A DNA stretch of 64,000 nt, from NCBI GenBank assembly GCA_965199555.1, contig CBDASJ010000008.1:1-64000 (forward strand). The letters run 5' to 3'. The translations under genes were made by a program, and so were the position numbers. The notes under the pieces were generated by a model. The model was not told the origin of the DNA, searched no databases, and saw only the letters and a program-made list of their open reading frames with translations. Positions 25,551 to 33,057 of the stretch are shown here, one piece after another (the first letter of the stretch is position 1; every line of letters begins with the position of its first letter). The stretch is from LMUY01 sp965199555. GTDB lineage: Bacteria; Pseudomonadota; Alphaproteobacteria; Acetobacterales; Acetobacteraceae.

Positions 25551-26141
25551 ATGCAGCGAATCCATTCCGTCAGCCTTGCCGCCGCCCTGCTCGCCTTGAC
25601 GGCGGCGTGCCCGTTGGCGACCGCAAACGCAGCCCGCGCGCAGGCGGCGGCCCCGGCGGCAGCGGCGCCCGCGCCCGCTCCCGTTCCGGCGGTGCCGCAA
25701 CAAACCACCGCCTCCTTTGCCGACTGGACGCTGCGCTGCACCCGCACCACGGCCGCCGCGAAGCTGTGCGAGGTGGTGCAAACCATCACGGCACAGGAAC
25801 GCACGGTGGCGCAGATCGCGTTCGGCCGGGTGGAAAAGGGGCAGCCGCTGCACCTGAGCGTGCTGGTACCCCCCAGCGTCACCTTCACCGCCGCCCCGGC
25901 GCTGGCGACGATGCGGGACGGCGACGCGCCGATGGTGGAGCTGGCGTGGCGGCGCTGCCTGCCCGGCGGCTGCCTGGCCGAGGCCATCGTCAGCGACGAG
26001 GCGTTGCGCCGCATCCGCGGCACCATGGACCCGGCCCGCATCACCTTCGCGGACGGTTCCGGACGGGTCGCCACCTTGCCGTTTTCCCCAAAAGGCTTGC
26101 CCCAGGCGCTCGACGCCCTCGGGAAAGAGGACGCCGGCTGA
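25551..26141 (+). CDS. IalB-family (invasion associated locus B) periplasmic protein
   Basis: A 196-residue secreted protein: signal peptide about residues 1-31 ending in ANAARAQA, then an Ala/Pro-rich linker, then an IalB domain beginning FADWTLRCTRT. The four Cys (LRC, LCEVV, RRC, GGC) match the two disulphides expected in IalB domains. IalB-family proteins are periplasmic or outer-membrane associated and widespread in alphaproteobacteria; their exact biochemical role is unclear. It is divergent from the PAAR gene and precedes the OmpA-like gene by 51 bases. Confidence 0.82.
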   Translation: MQRIHSVSLAAALLALTAACPLATANAARAQAAAPAAAAPAPAPVPAVPQQTTASFADWTLRCTRTTAAAKLCEVVQTITAQERTVAQIAFGRVEKGQPLHLSVLVPPSVTFTAAPALATMRDGDAPMVELAWRRCLPGGCLAEAIVSDEALRRIRGTMDPARITFADGSGRVATLPFSPKGLPQALDALGKEDAG

Positions 26142-26176
26142 CCGCAAGAAACATCCACCATTTTCGGCTGACACTT

Positions 26177-26183
26177 TAGGAGG
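26177..26183 (+). promoter_or_regulatory. Strong ribosome-binding site of the OmpA-like gene
   Basis: TAGGAGG-type sequence about nine bases before the ATG at 26193. It is among the best Shine-Dalgarno matches seen in the window and fits an abundant envelope protein. Confidence 0.7.
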
Positions 26184-26192
26184 CACCGCACG

Positions 26193-26837
26193 ATGTATTT
26201 CTCGCACCGCTTGCTCACCACGGGCGTCCTGACGGTTTTAGCGTTCGGCGTCGCAGGGACGGCGTCTGCCCAGGGCAACCCTTCGGCCGACCAGATCATC
26301 AACTCGCTGAAGCCGGGCGGCAACATGCTGGGCGGCACGCGGGGCATCCGCCCGGTGGCGCCCAGCAGCGAACCCGCACCCCCGGCCGCCGTGCAAAGCG
26401 CACCGAGCCAACCCGGCCCGGCCACTGCCAGCCGGGTGCCCGCACCGATGCAGCACACGGCGCCACCGCCCGTGCGCACGGCGTCCGCCCCGTCGGTGAA
26501 CCTGACGGTGCAGTTCCCCACCAACTCCGCCGTGCTGACGCCGGCCGCCACCAAGACGCTGACGGAACTGGGCCGTGCGCTGTCGAGCGAGTCGCTGGCC
26601 AGCTACCATTTCCGCATCGAAGGGCACACCGATACGGTGGGCAACGCGGACGCGAACAAGGCCCTGTCGGATCGCCGGGCGCAGGCCGTGGTGACCTTCC
26701 TGGCCGACACGTTCAAGATCGACCCGTCGCGCTTGCAGGCCGTGGGAATGGGTGAGGACGGCCTGCTCGTGCAAACGCCGCCGAACGTGGCGGAGCCGCG
26801 CAACCGGCGCGTCCAAGTGATCAACCTGGGCGCCTAG
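26193..26837 (+). CDS. OmpA-family peptidoglycan-binding outer-membrane/periplasmic protein
   Basis: A 214-residue protein with a signal peptide (cleavage after ASA near residue 26), a Pro/Ala-rich linker and a C-terminal OmpA-like domain from about residue 100. Hallmarks are the EGHTDTVGN block, the LSDRRAQAVV helix and NRRVQVINLG at the end; the Asp of HTD and the Arg of NRR contact diaminopimelate. It has no beta-barrel, so it is a periplasmic tether like Pal-type or TagL-type proteins. It lies between the type VI and two-partner secretion loci and could anchor either one. It is followed after 28 bases by the HExxH protein gene. Confidence 0.88.
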   Translation: MYFSHRLLTTGVLTVLAFGVAGTASAQGNPSADQIINSLKPGGNMLGGTRGIRPVAPSSEPAPPAAVQSAPSQPGPATASRVPAPMQHTAPPPVRTASAPSVNLTVQFPTNSAVLTPAATKTLTELGRALSSESLASYHFRIEGHTDTVGNADANKALSDRRAQAVVTFLADTFKIDPSRLQAVGMGEDGLLVQTPPNVAEPRNRRVQVINLGA

Positions 26838-26865
26838 CGGACGCTCCAGCCGCCGGGGATTGCCC

Positions 26866-27924
26866 GTGGCGCGCAACGCCGACGATACCGTCATCCTCCG
26901 CCCGCCGCGGCCGCGGCGGGCCTGGCTTCCGCTTGGCCTGGCCGCCCTGGTCCTGGTGCTCGGCATGGGTCTTGGCACGGCCTGGCTGTACCGGCCGCCA
27001 CCGACGGTTGCCGTGCCGGCCATCCCGATGGCCAGCGAGGCGGCGGTCGAGGCGGAAAGCCCCGCGGTTCTGACGGTGCTTCGCTTCAACTACAACCCGT
27101 CGGTCGTCGTGCTGGATTTCCCCACCCTGGCGGAGCAGGGCCGCATGCTCAACCGCATCGCCGCCATGGTGGAAAAATCCGGCGTGCCGCATGACCGGGT
27201 GCTGACCGACACGGAACTGGCGGCGGCGATCCTGGCGAGCGGGGCCACGCCGGACACCTATTACTACGGCCACGACTACCGGGCTGCGGACGTGTGGCAC
27301 TTCTTCGCCCTCGCCGACCACGACCATGTAAGCCTCGACCCGGACGAGGAGCGGCTGCGCCAGATCGTCACGCGCGCGCGGGCGGAGCCGTTCGGGTTCG
27401 GCGCGCTGATCTCCGTGCCGCGCGCCGATGCGGCCAATCAGGTGGACGCGTCGTCACGAGCGGCCATCCTGCACCACGAGCTGTCGCACGGCGAATACTT
27501 CACCAACGCCACCTATGCCTCCTTCGTCCGCACGATCTGGTTTTCCGTCCTGTCGGAGTCGGAGCGGGCTGCGTTTCGCACCTACCTTGCCGACGAGGGA
27601 TACGACCCGGCGCTGGAAGACCTGATGATGAACGAGATGCAGGCCTACCTGATGCACACGCCCGACCGGCGCTTCTTTGACCCGGCCAAGCTCGGCATCC
27701 CCGCCGAACGGCTGGACCAGATCCGCCAAAGCTTCGTGGCGGGAATGCCGTCCTGCTGGCTCCGCGACGTGACCAGCGCTACCCCCGGCACCCTCCCGAC
27801 GCGCGCGCCGCGCCGGCGGCGGCGGGCGCCTGGCCGGTGTCAGCGGGCCGGGCGCGTGTCCAGGACCAGGGCGGTCGCGGCGACGCTGCCGCCCCGGCGG
27901 CGCAGGGCCTCGATCGCGGTCTGA
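26866..27924 (+). CDS. Membrane-anchored HExxH protein, probable zinc metallopeptidase (uncharacterised)
   Basis: A protein of about 352 residues with one N-terminal membrane span (about residues 20-43 after an Arg-rich cytoplasmic tail), so the bulk should be periplasmic. Near residue 205 the sequence ILHHELSHGEYF contains HExxH, and about 50 residues later NEMQAY supplies a plausible third zinc ligand (Glu), the layout of gluzincin peptidases. I do not recognise a named family. The last ~55 residues are Arg/Pro-rich, and about 28 of them overlap the convergent kinase gene, so this tail may be a run-on past a lost stop. TTG at 26860 is an alternative start. Its place beside an OmpA-like protein and the CHAT/kinase/adhesin operon suggests envelope protein processing. 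Confidence 0.6.
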   Translation: MARNADDTVILRPPRPRRAWLPLGLAALVLVLGMGLGTAWLYRPPPTVAVPAIPMASEAAVEAESPAVLTVLRFNYNPSVVVLDFPTLAEQGRMLNRIAAMVEKSGVPHDRVLTDTELAAAILASGATPDTYYYGHDYRAADVWHFFALADHDHVSLDPDEERLRQIVTRARAEPFGFGALISVPRADAANQVDASSRAAILHHELSHGEYFTNATYASFVRTIWFSVLSESERAAFRTYLADEGYDPALEDLMMNEMQAYLMHTPDRRFFDPAKLGIPAERLDQIRQSFVAGMPSCWLRDVTSATPGTLPTRAPRRRRRAPGRCQRAGRVSRTRAVAATLPPRRRRASIAV

Positions 27925-29981
27925 AGCGACGAAAGGTAGGCGGGCAGCGACTGCGTGTCGGGCAGCGGGCGCGAAAACAGCGGGGCCGTGCTCGCCACCG
28001 CGATGATCATGTCGGTGCCGAAGGGCGGGCCGACATGCCAGCCTTCGAAATCCTGCCGCGGGGTGCCAAGCTCCAACTGGGCGCGCGCGGCATAGGTTTG
28101 CGACGGATAGCCTGGGCCGGGCACTTGCGGCGCCACGGTGGCGTCGTGCTGCAGGTATTCGACGTGCAGGAACCCGGCGAAGCCCGGCATGGTAAGCTTA
28201 AGGGCGATCACCTGGTTGTCCTGCAGGCTCGCCGGCCCGCCGACCTGCGCCATCTCCATCCCACCACGGTCCTGCCCGATGGCGTCCGCCAGCGGACGCA
28301 GCGTGTCGAGTGCCGGGCAATACGGGCCGTTGAACGACTGGACCTGCCAATTGGCAGCGGCCGGCTCGGACGCCGCAATGGCCCGGTGCAGCGCATCCGC
28401 CGATGGCCCATCCCCGGCCACGCCCGTGACCGTCACCGTGCCGTCCGGTGCGACCGTGGCGCGGGCCAGGCTGCATTTCACCGCCGGCAGGCTGCCGGCA
28501 AGTGCAGCCTCGATCGCGGCCTGGCTGCGCACCGGCGCCGGCACGGAGGGCGCGGTGACGGGCGGCGGCACGGTGAGGCTGGCTTGCTGGTTCGGCGACG
28601 GGGAGGATGGCACCGGCGCAGGCGGCGTCGCGGTCGGCGCTGGCGGCTGGGCGGAGGACGGCGGCGGCACGACGAGAAAGGGCGAGGTCGACGGCGCGGT
28701 GGCGGGTGCCGACACCAGGGGGGCGGGCGACGTCAGCTCCGGCCCGGATGACGGCAGTGGCGAAACCAGAAGCCGCGACGATCCGGTCGAGTTGGACGCC
28801 TGCTGCGGCGGTGGTGTTTGCGCAGCGGGTTGCTGCTCCGCAGCCGGCGGGGATTGAACGGGCGGCACCTGCACCAGCGGGGACGGCGCGGCCAGTCCGG
28901 GTCCGGTGCGTGCCTGTTGGGCCCCAGGGGCTGGCGGAGGTTGCACGGGAGACACCGCGGGCTCGTGGCTGGGCAAGCCAAACCACAAGGCCGCAGCAGC
29001 GGCTGCCAAAACGGCCGCGCCGCCGCCCACGAACACCGGCAGCTTGCTTCCAGACGTTTCCCGCACCTGTTGCGCCGCGGCGGCCTGGGCCGCGGGCGGA
29101 GGCGGCGCTGCAGGGCGGGGCACGGCCACCACCGTGGCATCGCTGGCAAAGGCCTCCTCCGCCGGTGGGGCGTGAAGGGCGCGTGCGAACGCCGCCGCGT
29201 CGGCGTAACGGTCCTCCGGGCGCCGCGCCATCGCCTTGGCCACGACGCCATCCAAATTGGCAGGCGCCGTCACCGCCAGCTCGGACGGGCGCGGCGGCAC
29301 CGTGGTCAGCACCTTGTGCATGATCGCCGTCATGCTGCCTTCGAACGGGCGATCCCCCGTCAGCAACTGGTACAGCAGCACGCCGCAGGAATAGATGTCC
29401 GTGCGCCGATCGACCACCTGCCCCATGAACTGCTCGGGCGACATGTAGGCGGGGGTGCCCAGCACGGTGCCGGCCTGCGTCATGCTGCTGGCCTCGATCC
29501 GGGCGATGCCGAAATCCGCGATCTTCGCCCGGTCGTCCAGGGTAATCATGATGTTGGCGGGCTTGATGTCGCGGTGCACCACACCGCGGGCATGGCTGAA
29601 CGTCAGCCCGGCCAGGATGTCGTCCATCAGTGCGAGGGTATGGGCCGTGGTCATGCGCTCGTTGGCGCCCAGCACATCCTTCAGCGAGCGGCCTTCGACG
29701 AACTCCATCACGATGAAGGCGAGGTCGTCGGTTTCCCCGTAATCGAACACGCCGACGATGTTCGGGTGGGTCAACCGGCCCGCGGCCTGCGCTTCCCGCT
29801 TGAACCGGGCCAGGCCTTCCGCAGCCTCCTCGTCATGGGCGTCCGGCAGCCGGACCGTCTTGATCGCCACGCGGCGATCGATCACGGGATCCCACCCGTC
29901 ATAAACGATCCCCATGGCGCCTTTGCCGAGCATGCCGCGTATGGCGTACTTGCCCAGCGAGGTGATCTGCGCGCCGCTCAC
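27840..29981 (-). CDS. Transmembrane Ser/Thr protein kinase with C-terminal DUF4384-like sensor domain
   Basis: A 713-residue Hanks-type kinase. Landmarks: Gly-loop GKGAMG at 19-24, catalytic K41, HRDIKPAN at 136-143, DFG at 156-158 and SPE at 181-183. A span at about 313-336 is followed by a ~150-residue Pro/Ser/Ala-rich stalk and a C-terminal domain ending in VGPPFGTDMIIAVASTAPLF, which resembles DUF4384. The cytoplasmic kinase thus probably reads a periplasmic signal. The GTG start overlaps the CHAT gene stop (GTGA), giving translational coupling. PpkA-type kinases regulate type VI systems post-translationally, so this one could serve the nearby secretion genes, but its coupling ties it to the CHAT/adhesin operon. 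Confidence 0.88.
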   Translation of the reverse strand: MSGAQITSLGKYAIRGMLGKGAMGIVYDGWDPVIDRRVAIKTVRLPDAHDEEAAEGLARFKREAQAAGRLTHPNIVGVFDYGETDDLAFIVMEFVEGRSLKDVLGANERMTTAHTLALMDDILAGLTFSHARGVVHRDIKPANIMITLDDRAKIADFGIARIEASSMTQAGTVLGTPAYMSPEQFMGQVVDRRTDIYSCGVLLYQLLTGDRPFEGSMTAIMHKVLTTVPPRPSELAVTAPANLDGVVAKAMARRPEDRYADAAAFARALHAPPAEEAFASDATVVAVPRPAAPPPPAAQAAAAQQVRETSGSKLPVFVGGGAAVLAAAAAALWFGLPSHEPAVSPVQPPPAPGAQQARTGPGLAAPSPLVQVPPVQSPPAAEQQPAAQTPPPQQASNSTGSSRLLVSPLPSSGPELTSPAPLVSAPATAPSTSPFLVVPPPSSAQPPAPTATPPAPVPSSPSPNQQASLTVPPPVTAPSVPAPVRSQAAIEAALAGSLPAVKCSLARATVAPDGTVTVTGVAGDGPSADALHRAIAASEPAAANWQVQSFNGPYCPALDTLRPLADAIGQDRGGMEMAQVGGPASLQDNQVIALKLTMPGFAGFLHVEYLQHDATVAPQVPGPGYPSQTYAARAQLELGTPRQDFEGWHVGPPFGTDMIIAVASTAPLFSRPLPDTQSLPAYLSSLQTAIEALRRRGGSVAATALVLDTRPAR

Positions 29982-32900
29982 AGGCCGGCAACCACCCGGT
30001 TGCCGCCGGCATCCGCCGACAGGGTGCGGCCCCGCCCCTCCCCCACCAACGCGAAGGGCGCCCAATAGAACGGGTGGGCGATGGCGGCCGGCAGGCTGTG
30101 GCCGGCACCGTCCAGCAACGCCAACTCGGAGCCGCGCAGCGCCCCGGCCACGCCCAGCCGATCCCCCGCGCGCAGGCGTTGCAACGTCCCCGCCACCAGC
30201 AGCGCCGTGGCTTGGTCGTTCACCGACCAATGCGTCACCATCAGCGCGCGCGCCCCGGCGTAGAAGAACGACCGCGCCAGCCCGGACAGGCTTTCCCCGG
30301 AGGTGGCGCCGTTCGGCCCGCCAGAATTGCAGGCGGACAGGATGACCACGTCCGCGTCGAGCTGCATGGTCGTCACGTCGGAAGATGTCAGCAGCGCGCC
30401 CTTCGCGTCGGTGGCGCCGGGCGCGTCGGAGGTGACGATCGCCGGCTCCGTTTGGCAGCGCAAATCGCTCGGCAGCAGCGCGTGGGTGGCAAAATGCAGC
30501 ACGCGGAAGGCGCGCAGATCCTGCTGCAGCACGCGGGGCGTGTTGAACGACACTCCCTCCAACTCATCCCCAGGCGACCCGCCGAGCAGCAGCCGGGCCG
30601 CCTCCAACTCCCGCCGGGCGAACGGCAGCGGCGGCAGGCCGGCAAACAGCTTGGCACTGTCCTCGCACGCGCCGGCCGGGAAGGTGCGCTCGGCCTGCGC
30701 CAAGGTGACGGGCCGGAAATCCCCGAAGCCATACCAAGGCTGGCTGGCCCGCGAGGTGGCGGCGGCATGGCGCAGCGACACGAAATTCGCCGGGGCCGGC
30801 ACGTGGGAAATGGCGACCTTGCGGATCAGCCAGGGCGCGGTGTTCAAGGCATCCTGCGAGGCCGGTCCGGTCAGCAGGGTGCCGAATGGCAGCGACAGCA
30901 AAGCGCCGACGGGCGCGACCGTCAGCGATTGCAGGTCATCCATTTGCGGCCCGAGCTGTCCCAGCGTGTCCGTGTAGATCGCCTGCGCAGCGGCGATGTC
31001 GAACGGCGGCGGCGTGGCGCCGGTCGGCTCCACCGTGGCGCGGACCCGCTTCACCAGCGCCGTCAACTCGGTGCTACCCGCCTTGGTGGGGGCAACCGAC
31101 ACCTGCCCGTCGCGCAACGCGAACACCCAGCCGCTGTCGGGGCTGAGCGCCATCGACACGAAGGCCTCGCCCGGCGCCAAGGCGGCAAGCACGTCGTCGG
31201 CGGACACGACCTCCTGCACCAACTGGCCGTAATTCGGCGAGGCCGCCTGCAAGGCCGCATCGGCATCCGCCAGCGTAGCCTGCGCGGTGCTGAGCTGCTT
31301 GGCCAACTCGTCCGCCGTCGCCTTGTCGCCGCCCCGTCCCGCGTCGCCACCCTGGGACAGGCTGTCGTAGCGTCGTTGCAGCTCCGCCAAGGCAAGGCTG
31401 GCATCCTGCTGCCGACGGATTGCCTCGCCGACCTTCGGGTTCTTCGCATTCTCGGTCAGCCGGGCGGAGGCCGCGGCGATCTGCTGCACGGTGATGCCGC
31501 CCTGCACGAGCTGCGACGCGGCGAACATCTCACCCAGCAAATGCTGCCGCTGCGCCGGCTGCGCCGCGGCCGCGTTGGCGAAGGCGGTGAGGCAAGGGGC
31601 CAGCAGGTCCACCGACGTGCCGGCCTTCAGGTCGCGCAGCAGCGACGCCGCCTGGCGGCACAGCCGCAACGCCTCGTCGGCCGACCCGCCGCGCAATTCC
31701 TGGCTGGCCCGCAGCAACTCGGTTTGCGCGAGCGGCCGGGTGCCCGGCTGCGCCTGCTCGAAGTCGCGGGACGCGCGGACGATGCCGCCATAGCCGCTGC
31801 CCTGCTCCGCCCGATCGTCCACCACCGACGCGGTGCGGAACAGGCGGGCCGTCAGGTCGCGCTGGGTCAGGCCGCGGGAAGCAGCGAGCGCCTCGGCGGA
31901 GCGGATCATGGCCTTGGCGTCGTCGGGCCGGTTCAACTCGCGCAGCACGATCGCCTGGTAGCGCCGGGTTTCGATCACGCCGATCAGGGCGGTCTGCTGG
32001 TCGGGCTCCATCAGCACGTCGTCGAACGATGCCTCATCCGCCCTACCGCCGCGACGGGACACCGCGATCGGGCCGCGCACGCGGGCGGGCCGGATCGCCA
32101 GCATGTCGGGCGGCAGCAGGGTGCGGTAGCCTGCTTCGGCGGCCTGCAACAGCGGCAGGGCTTCGGCCGGCTTGTTCTCGTTCACCGCGTTCAGCCCGCG
32201 GTAATGCTGCAGCCGCGGCCGGGCGGACGGGTCGGCCGCCTTGCCCACCAGGCGGGTGGCGCGCGCGAACGTGTCGTCGGCTTCGGCGAAGCGGCCCTGA
32301 TCGGACAATTGCAGCGCCAGCAGCATCAACGGCACCGCCGTGTTCGGGTCTTCCGCCCCCAGCGACTTGCGTTGCAAGGCATAGGCAGCGCGATAGGCGC
32401 GCTCCGCTGCGACGAAACTCTCGGCCAGGTTGGCCCGGGTGCCCGCGAGCATGAGCTGCTGGTACTGGCCGATATCGCCGGCGCCAAACGACTGGGCGGC
32501 CAGGCGTGACGCCGCCAGCGCTTCCGCCTGCCCCGGCGCGAGCGCCGGGGCGGCTTGCGGGCTGACCCTGCCGGACAGCACGCCGATCGACCGGTCCAGC
32601 ACGGGAACGGTCGGCAGGATGCCGTCCGCCTCGAACAACTGTCCGTCCGCCGTTGCCACCAGCGCGACCTGGGGCCAGCCACCGACCTTGCGCGTGCAGG
32701 ACAGGATCAGCGCCGAGGCGTCGTTGAGGATCGTGGTGGGGGATGGCGCGCCGCAATCGAACCGGTTGTCCAGGGCGTTGCGCCACCGGCTGGACGTCGC
32801 GGCCTGGCTCAACTCCCCCGCGCCGCCCGGCCCGGCCTTCACGACGTGGCCGCTCGGCTGATCCCACGTGCCGCAGAAGATGTCGGCCCCATCCCCCTGG

Positions 32901-33055
32901 GCTTGTTGCGTGCACGCTTCGCCGGCCGCGTTGTTGCCGAGGCCGGTTCCCCCGGCGCTTCTCGTGCCCGTGCCGTCCAGATAGGCGCTGGGCGGCGGCC
33001 CGGCACATCCGGCGACGCCAGCCAACAGGACGGCCAGGAGCAGGGCAGGCCGCAT
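29978..33055 (-). CDS. Lipoprotein CHAT-domain (caspase-like) protease with TPR repeats
   Basis: A 1,025-residue protein. The N-terminus has a lipoprotein signal ending LLAGVAGC (lipobox Cys about residue 17), so it is likely tethered to an envelope membrane. The middle holds tetratricopeptide-like repeats (for example VPLMLLALQLSDQGRFAEADDTFA) and a long helical segment. The C-terminal ~300 residues are a CHAT domain with the expected His-Cys dyad: H858 in HFATHA and C909 in LSACNSG, followed by MVTHWSVND. CHAT proteases are separase/caspase relatives. The gene starts two bases after the adhesin stop, and its stop overlaps the kinase start. Co-expression strongly suggests that the adhesin or the kinase is its partner. 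Confidence 0.88.
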   Translation of the reverse strand: MRPALLLAVLLAGVAGCAGPPPSAYLDGTGTRSAGGTGLGNNAAGEACTQQAQGDGADIFCGTWDQPSGHVVKAGPGGAGELSQAATSSRWRNALDNRFDCGAPSPTTILNDASALILSCTRKVGGWPQVALVATADGQLFEADGILPTVPVLDRSIGVLSGRVSPQAAPALAPGQAEALAASRLAAQSFGAGDIGQYQQLMLAGTRANLAESFVAAERAYRAAYALQRKSLGAEDPNTAVPLMLLALQLSDQGRFAEADDTFARATRLVGKAADPSARPRLQHYRGLNAVNENKPAEALPLLQAAEAGYRTLLPPDMLAIRPARVRGPIAVSRRGGRADEASFDDVLMEPDQQTALIGVIETRRYQAIVLRELNRPDDAKAMIRSAEALAASRGLTQRDLTARLFRTASVVDDRAEQGSGYGGIVRASRDFEQAQPGTRPLAQTELLRASQELRGGSADEALRLCRQAASLLRDLKAGTSVDLLAPCLTAFANAAAAQPAQRQHLLGEMFAASQLVQGGITVQQIAAASARLTENAKNPKVGEAIRRQQDASLALAELQRRYDSLSQGGDAGRGGDKATADELAKQLSTAQATLADADAALQAASPNYGQLVQEVVSADDVLAALAPGEAFVSMALSPDSGWVFALRDGQVSVAPTKAGSTELTALVKRVRATVEPTGATPPPFDIAAAQAIYTDTLGQLGPQMDDLQSLTVAPVGALLSLPFGTLLTGPASQDALNTAPWLIRKVAISHVPAPANFVSLRHAAATSRASQPWYGFGDFRPVTLAQAERTFPAGACEDSAKLFAGLPPLPFARRELEAARLLLGGSPGDELEGVSFNTPRVLQQDLRAFRVLHFATHALLPSDLRCQTEPAIVTSDAPGATDAKGALLTSSDVTTMQLDADVVILSACNSGGPNGATSGESLSGLARSFFYAGARALMVTHWSVNDQATALLVAGTLQRLRAGDRLGVAGALRGSELALLDGAGHSLPAAIAHPFYWAPFALVGEGRGRTLSADAGGNRVVAGL

Positions 33056-33057
33056 GC

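Noticed and set aside
24663..26554. Long reading frames on both strands spanning the methyltransferase, PAAR and IalB region
   Set aside because: Only the PAAR segment (25007-25393) and the IalB segment (25551-26141) show family motifs; the extensions run antisense or out of frame through neighbouring genes.
29982..30230. N-terminal extension of the kinase to 30230
   Set aside because: The extension is Arg/Gly-rich and lies inside the CHAT gene; the GTG at 29981 overlaps the CHAT stop and begins just before the kinase domain.
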